Origin: Euperipatoides rowelli
Taxonomy: Eukaryota > Onychophora > Udeonychophora > Euonychophora > Peripatopsidae
Assembly: GCA_003024985.2 (NCBI GenBank)
Contig: PXIH01S0038124.1
DNA length: 10,913 bases
Strand: one strand, 5' to 3'
The notes under the pieces were generated by a model. That model was not told the origin of the DNA, did no database searches, and saw only the letters and a program-made list of their open reading frames with translations. Shown piece by piece: positions 7,729-10,913 of this stretch. Made by a program: the position numbers and the translations under genes. Positions within the stretch are counted from its first letter, which is position 1, and every line of letters starts with the position of its first letter.

Positions 7729-8279
7729 GCATTATAGCATCTCAATGGTGAACTGCACATCTCCCTTAGTCCAAAAAATGGTAATTGATTAGTTTTCAGT
7801 TAAAAATAATCAAAATTGATCAAAAAAGGTATATCGCACCTCGTGAGTGTCGTAGGGTTGGTCATAGTGTTTATTACATAGTAGGAGTAAGGGTAATAGT
7901 TAGATTGTAAATAAAAAAAATAGGACAACTGAGCATTCAAATGTCAAAATGATGAAAATAATTTTTTTTATGTGGACACATACTGCACCTATACCAGGGG
8001 GGTGAGGCTGTCCATAAATAATGTCCCACTTATTTTTCATGATTGATTTAATTAAAAATGTAATTTTAACATTGAAACAGCACCACAATAAAAATATCAA
8101 CATTCATGGAAATTTGTGCCTGCTGGTACAACTGTGCACCTAGAGTCCTAGACCACTGAACTTTGCATAACCAAAGGTTCTTATGTATCGCTGGATTCTA
8201 GTTTGACTCTTAGCGAACCGAAAACTAAAGTGTTTTTTTAAGAGTAAATTTAACAAGGAATAAATCAAGGTATTTTAAG
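7729..8279. other. AT-rich stretch without a recognised gene
   Basis: No transposon ends, RNA genes or convincing exons were seen. It would be intron sequence if the exon chain 4449 to 8280 is real. Confidence 0.5.
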
Positions 8280-8341
8280 TCAAGATAATGAAGAAAGAGA
8301 AGACAATGATTGAAGTTAACATCAAAGGAGTAAAGAAACAG
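8280..8341 (+). CDS. Candidate internal exon, Lys-rich, unknown product
   Basis: A 62-base segment ends AAACAG/GTACAT, a good donor (GT at 8342-8343). Starting after TTTTAAG (8279), the frame is TC then KIMKKEKTMIEVNIKGVKKQ, so it is phase 1 in and phase 0 out. The leading TC completes the codon left open by the 4449-4509 segment (G+TC = Val). The weak point is the acceptor, which lacks a strong pyrimidine tract. Alternatively the ATG at 8288 (A at -3, in-frame TAA just upstream at 8276) starts a first exon. The residues are highly charged, with I, I and V spaced 4 and 3 apart, consistent with the start of a coiled coil. No family recognised. Confidence 0.33.
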
Positions 8342-8523
8342 GTACATATTAATGTAAATATAACTGTAAAATCAAGTCTAGTACAAATATTTTATTTTAG
8401 CATGATGTCATATACTAATTACTTCCCCTCCCACCCCTGACCCCAACAATGCATGACAATTATACACACACATTTTATTCATAACTCAGTTTGCATACAC
8501 CATCTATCACTCCCCTATTACCG

Positions 8524-8584
8524 CTAAAATTATTTTTGATTAAACCTCCCCCCCCCCCCCCCCTCAACACTAAAATTATTTTTT
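8524..8584 (+). repeat. 46-bp tandem duplication around a C16 run
   Basis: CTAAAATTATTTTT at 8524-8537 recurs at 8570, each time followed within about 10-20 bases by an ACCTCC word. Sixteen C (8548-8563) lie between. This is probably replication slippage. Confidence 0.6.
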
Positions 8585-8599
8585 CTCTACCTCCTCCCA

Positions 8600-8634
8600 T
8601 CGTTCCTTTGCGGCCCACTCATTGTGCACTACTG
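8600..8634 (-). mobile_element. hAT-like right end, solo
   Basis: TGCGGCCCACTCATTGTGCACTACTG ends at 8634. Its reverse complement begins CAGTAGTGCACAATGAGTGG, a typical hAT terminus related to the end at 4193. The expected 8-bp duplicate of the following ATGTAGGA was not found upstream, so the other end is lost or unrecognised. Confidence 0.45.
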
Positions 8635-8872
8635 ATGTAGGACGCATTTGATGCTCAAAGATTGTGAAATTTAATCACTATGTAAGGTCATGAGATCCAA
8701 CGAGTGTATTTTTTTTTCATTGAAATATTTTAAAGTAAGATAATTTTGCAACTCATCCATTCAGATGTATGACTTGTAAACATTAAATGCTGAGGGGAAT
8801 ACATTTTGTTCAATTTTCTTTTTTCCATTTATTGTAATTTTGGTAAAAGTTGCTGACTTAATTATTTTGGTT

Positions 8873-9105
8873 AGATTCCGTTATCTGCCCACCAATATGG
8901 CTGACGGTAGTAAGTTGAAATTATCTAGATCGGCACTCAGCAAAAGATTATTTCACCTCTAGATTATCCTATGGGTTAAGGTAAGGTTAGGACTGTAAAG
9001 AAATGTAAAATCGGCGAGAAAAAATACTAATTCCACACACTACTACGTTTTAGTTGTCACACAACTCCTAACGTTAATTATGTTGCACCTAGACCACGGA
9101 ATCTG
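8873..9105. mobile_element. Second, damaged copy of the 24-bp-TIR MITE
   Basis: AGATTCCGTTATCTGCCCAC at 8873, the interior words GACGGTAGTAAGTTGAAATT and TTAGGACTGTAAAG, and the AATACTAATTCCACACAC segment all match 4649-4864. The right terminus is different. After TAGTTG (9056) a 41-base unrelated stretch replaces the expected inverted repeat, and only GGAATCTG (9098-9105) remains. This copy should be immobile. Confidence 0.75.
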
Positions 9106-9407
9106 CCCATTATTTTTTTTATTCTACTGTTGTGATTTCATTGTGGCATATTTGTTGAGACAGTTCACCAATCGCCAATGCTAAACTCTTGAAGCTAAAA
9201 TAGGTATTTTGATACAAATTGCATGCTATTTATACTTTGAATTGATTTATATTTAGCTTCCTGGCCCAAATGAAGACAAATCCAAGACATGCAGAATGTA
9301 TCTTCAATTGTTTTAGTATGATAATGATGAGAATCTAAAACGCGCTCATATAAGTTTCATTTTGCCATATTGCGCATGTACAATTAAGATGGCTAGCAGC
9401 TTTATTT

Positions 9408-9450
9408 TTTTTTTGTATTTACAGCCCTAACCTTACCCTGAACGGCTGAA
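9408..9450 (+). repeat. Truncated copy of the shared repeat core
   Basis: A T run, GTATTTACAG and CCTAACCTTACCCTGAAC repeat the opening of copies A (5165-5200) and B. The match stops near 9437, so this is a fragment. The upstream AAGATGG word also occurs before copy A. Confidence 0.6.
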
Positions 9451-9530
9451 CCTCCCATCCCCTCCTTGGCTTTTGGTCGGGGGTAGCCGATCACTGGTTA
9501 AGGAGCCTTTCGAATTTCATTTACACCAAC

Positions 9531-9531
9531 N
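9531..9531. other. Ambiguous base (N)
   Basis: This is the only undetermined base in the window, between CACCAAC and TATC. It marks an assembly or consensus uncertainty. Confidence 0.99.
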
Positions 9532-9588
9532 TATCTTTATTTAGTTTTATTATTAGGGTAATTTTAATCCATTTATTTTTATTTTCAG

Positions 9589-9781
9589 TATACATAGAAG
9601 TACATGCACATTATTAAAGAATTTAAGCGTCGGCATGTGGAGGATTCAGCTCTGTGATCCTATGTGGCACCACGAGACTGTTCCTCCATGTGTTGATGCA
9701 CCAGAACTATTATGTCTTCTATCGTTCTACAGATATCTATCTGTGGAACACATCTTTTACTTTATCTTTGACTGTCAATAA
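9589..9781 (+). CDS. Terminal-exon-like segment, unknown product
   Basis: A T-rich tract ending TTTTCAG (9588) precedes unique sequence richer in G+C than the surrounding repeats. Two readings are open. (1) Splicing after 9588 in phase 1 gives 63 codons, including WHHETVPPCVDAPELLC, ending at TAA 9779-9781. (2) Splicing after TACATAG (9597) in phase 0 gives KYMHIIKEFKRRHVEDSAL and stop at 9655-9657, leaving a short 3' UTR. AATAAA at 9777 fits a 3' end under either reading. No family is recognised, and the two readings cannot be separated by eye. If real, it is an alternative 3' end of the gene proposed here or another gene. Confidence 0.25.
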
Positions 9782-9782
9782 A
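9777..9782 (+). terminator. Polyadenylation signal AATAAA with T-rich downstream region
   Basis: Canonical AATAAA is followed by AAGTTTTTGATTCC, giving the usual distance for cleavage near 9795-9805. In AT-rich DNA this hexamer is frequent, so the weight comes only from its place after the exon-like segment. Confidence 0.3.
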
Positions 9783-9880
9783 AAGTTTTTGATTCCTTGC
9801 ACTCCAACTCTCGGGGCCCAATACTTTCACCCCTCTACCAAGGTGAGAATATCCTGGATGAGGAGGCAGGATGATCTACA

Positions 9881-10180
9881 CCTAACTCAAACTATGTATT
9901 AACCCCACTTTTCCCCAACCCTATGATGATAAGGGTTGAAATAACTTAACCCTGAACCCTAACTCTATGTATTAAACCCACTTTGCCCCAACCCTATGAT
10001 AATCAACAGTCCTAACCTTACCATAACCCTGAACCCTAACTCCAACTATGTATTAAACCAACTTTGCCCCAACCCAATGATAATCAACAGTCCTAACCCA
10101 ACCATAACCCTGAACCCTAACTCAAACTATGTATTAACCCCACTTTTCCCCAACCCTATGATGATAAGGGTTGAAATAAT
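9881..10180 (+). repeat. 81-bp minisatellite built from the shared repeat core
   Basis: CTATGTATTAA starts at 9892, 9965, 10046 and 10127 (spacings 73, 81, 81). Each unit contains CCCCAACCC-ATGAT and ACCCTGAACCCTAACTC. The first 64 bases (9881-9944) and the last 64 (10116-10179) are identical, including a TGATGATAAGGGTTG variant absent from the middle units, which instead carry TGATAATCAACAGTCC. The array continues into single-copy family sequence to about 10280, matching copy A at 5301-5368 (AATTTCC, TAATGACG, GTGCAGATGT, ACGTGGTA). Open frames across it are artefacts of repetition. Confidence 0.9.
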
Positions 10181-10282
10181 CATTTTTTGATCGATTTCAA
10201 GAAGTTTGATCCAATTTCCGGTCAATTTAAGGTAATGACGAAAAAATATGTGCAGATGTCAAAAACGTGGTAGAAATGTGTG

Positions 10283-10676
10283 TGTGTATATATAAGCGTG
10301 TTTTAGATAATGGGTCAAAAATCAAACCCTTTATAGGATTTCAACTCAGAATCAAGGTTCATTAAAAACTAATAATTGGCCTACATTTAACTGATCTAAA
10401 TGTATTAGGCCTCTCATATGTGGAGATGGGGTCAAATTCTTTACAAAAAGTAAATCATCTACTTGCCTTTTTAATTTAAACACAAGGGAGATTGTTATTC
10501 AGTCCCCCTCTGTCCTGATTAAAACTAGTATAAAATTCTTATTCATTATAAAAAAAAATCCAAAACACAATGTCCTTAAAGTTTAACACATTAAACATTA
10601 TTTATGCAAAGAAAAAAAAAGTGGAGGGGGTTTAACCTACAAAAATTTATCATTGTTTCATATTTGGTTATTGCAG
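10283..10676. other. AT-rich stretch without a recognised feature
   Basis: It is unique-looking intron-like sequence with short A/T runs and no element ends. It finishes in the acceptor-like tract before 10677. Confidence 0.5.
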
Positions 10677-10733
10677 TTACTATTATCACAAGTTAAGAAA
10701 CTGAAACTTAATATGGATGCTTTACAGAATAAA
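10677..10733 (+). CDS. Candidate internal exon, coiled-coil type
   Basis: The acceptor-like ATTTGGTTATTGCAG ends at 10676. The next 57 bases read LLLSQVKKLKLNMDALQNK and end AAA/GTGACA, an acceptable but not strong donor, so the segment is phase 0 in and out. Residues L2, V6, L9, M13 and L16 follow a 4-3-4-3 spacing, the a/d heptad pattern of a coiled coil. The proposed upstream exon at 8280 ends in phase 0 and has I, I, V spaced 4-3, leading into L1 of this exon. The frame stays open 8 codons past the donor to a TGA, so an unspliced terminal exon is the alternative. No family can be named. Confidence 0.35.
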
Positions 10734-10825
10734 GTGACAATTATTTTTCATTTCAATTGATCTTAAAAACAAAGAGAAAGTAAAAATAAGTTATAGTGCT
10801 GTTGAATTGAGATGAGGGTCTAGAC

Positions 10826-10913
10826 CAGCCATGTCCAACACGCGGCCCTCGGGCCGCGTGCGGCCCTTTCGAAGTTTTTCTGCGGCCCTTCTGAAGTGCT
10901 TAACCCATAAATT
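10826..10913 (+). mobile_element. hAT element left end, cut by the window edge
   Basis: CAGCCATGTCCAACACGCGG at 10826 is a typical hAT terminus. It runs into a perfect 10-bp palindrome, CACGCGGCCC / GGGCCGCGTG (10839-10848 and 10851-10860, 2-base loop), followed by GCGGCCCTT repeats. Such GC-rich ends stand out in this AT-rich window. The preceding octamer GTCTAGAC (10818-10825) would be the target duplication if the far end, outside the window, repeats it. Confidence 0.7.

Noticed and set aside
9953-10190. Interstitial telomeric repeat
   Set aside because: CCCTAA words occur but never as a (TTAGGG)n run; they are part of an 81-bp unit that includes non-telomeric sequence.
9996-10190. 64-codon frame with repeated NPN-type peptides
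   Set aside because: The peptide repetition simply mirrors the 81-bp minisatellite, whose unit is a multiple of three. There is no start context or splice evidence.
1-10913. CRISPR array, phage defence system or bacterial operon
   Set aside because: There are no spaced identical repeats of CRISPR type, no ribosome binding sites before long frames and no bacterial gene density. Introns, SINE and hAT/pogo elements show eukaryotic DNA.

Overview
This is AT-rich, intron-like eukaryotic DNA. There are no bacterial operons or long open frames; the longest open frames are under about 95 codons. Several generations of transposable elements are nested in one another. The mix of hAT, pogo and tRNA-type SINE elements, the recurring TAGGCCTA-like words (about 3497-3540) and the CGCGGCCC..GGGCCGCG hAT ends would fit a marine invertebrate such as an echinoderm, hemichordate or mollusc. 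That is an impression from composition, not an identification.

Layout. 186-517: a long palindromic element. 518-1375: no recognised feature. 1376-1517: a small GC-richer island with exon-like frames on both strands and a perfect CRE octamer. 1684-4030: a decayed pogo-type DNA transposon with 28-bp inverted ends next to TA, clusters of subterminal repeats, and a frameshifted transposase on the minus strand. A complete 374-bp SINE (2187-2560, near-perfect 16-bp target duplication, dimeric tRNA-like head) sits inside it. 4193-4260: one hAT-like end. 4649-4864: a MITE with perfect 24-bp inverted ends. About 5158-6240: a repeat copy split by a 556-bp non-autonomous hAT element that has an exact 8-bp target duplication and an internal 171-bp tandem duplication. 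6461-6748: a second palindromic element of the 186-517 family. About 7165-7728: a sister copy of the 5158-6240 repeat that preserves the uninterrupted hAT target. 8600-8634: another hAT-like end. 8873-9105: a second, damaged copy of the 4649 MITE. 9881-10280: an 81-bp minisatellite grown from the same repeat core. 10826-10913: one end of a hAT element cut by the window edge.

Host gene. I recognise no known gene. Four short plus-strand segments (1497-1517, 4449-4509, 8280-8341, 10677-10733) have splice-like borders, compatible phases and one continuous 67-codon frame; its last part has coiled-coil spacing. If real, the window covers the first introns of one plus-strand gene, and nearly all its transposons are intronic. 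A separate terminal-exon-like segment with AATAAA lies at about 9589-9800. All exon calls are low confidence and rest only on sequence reading.
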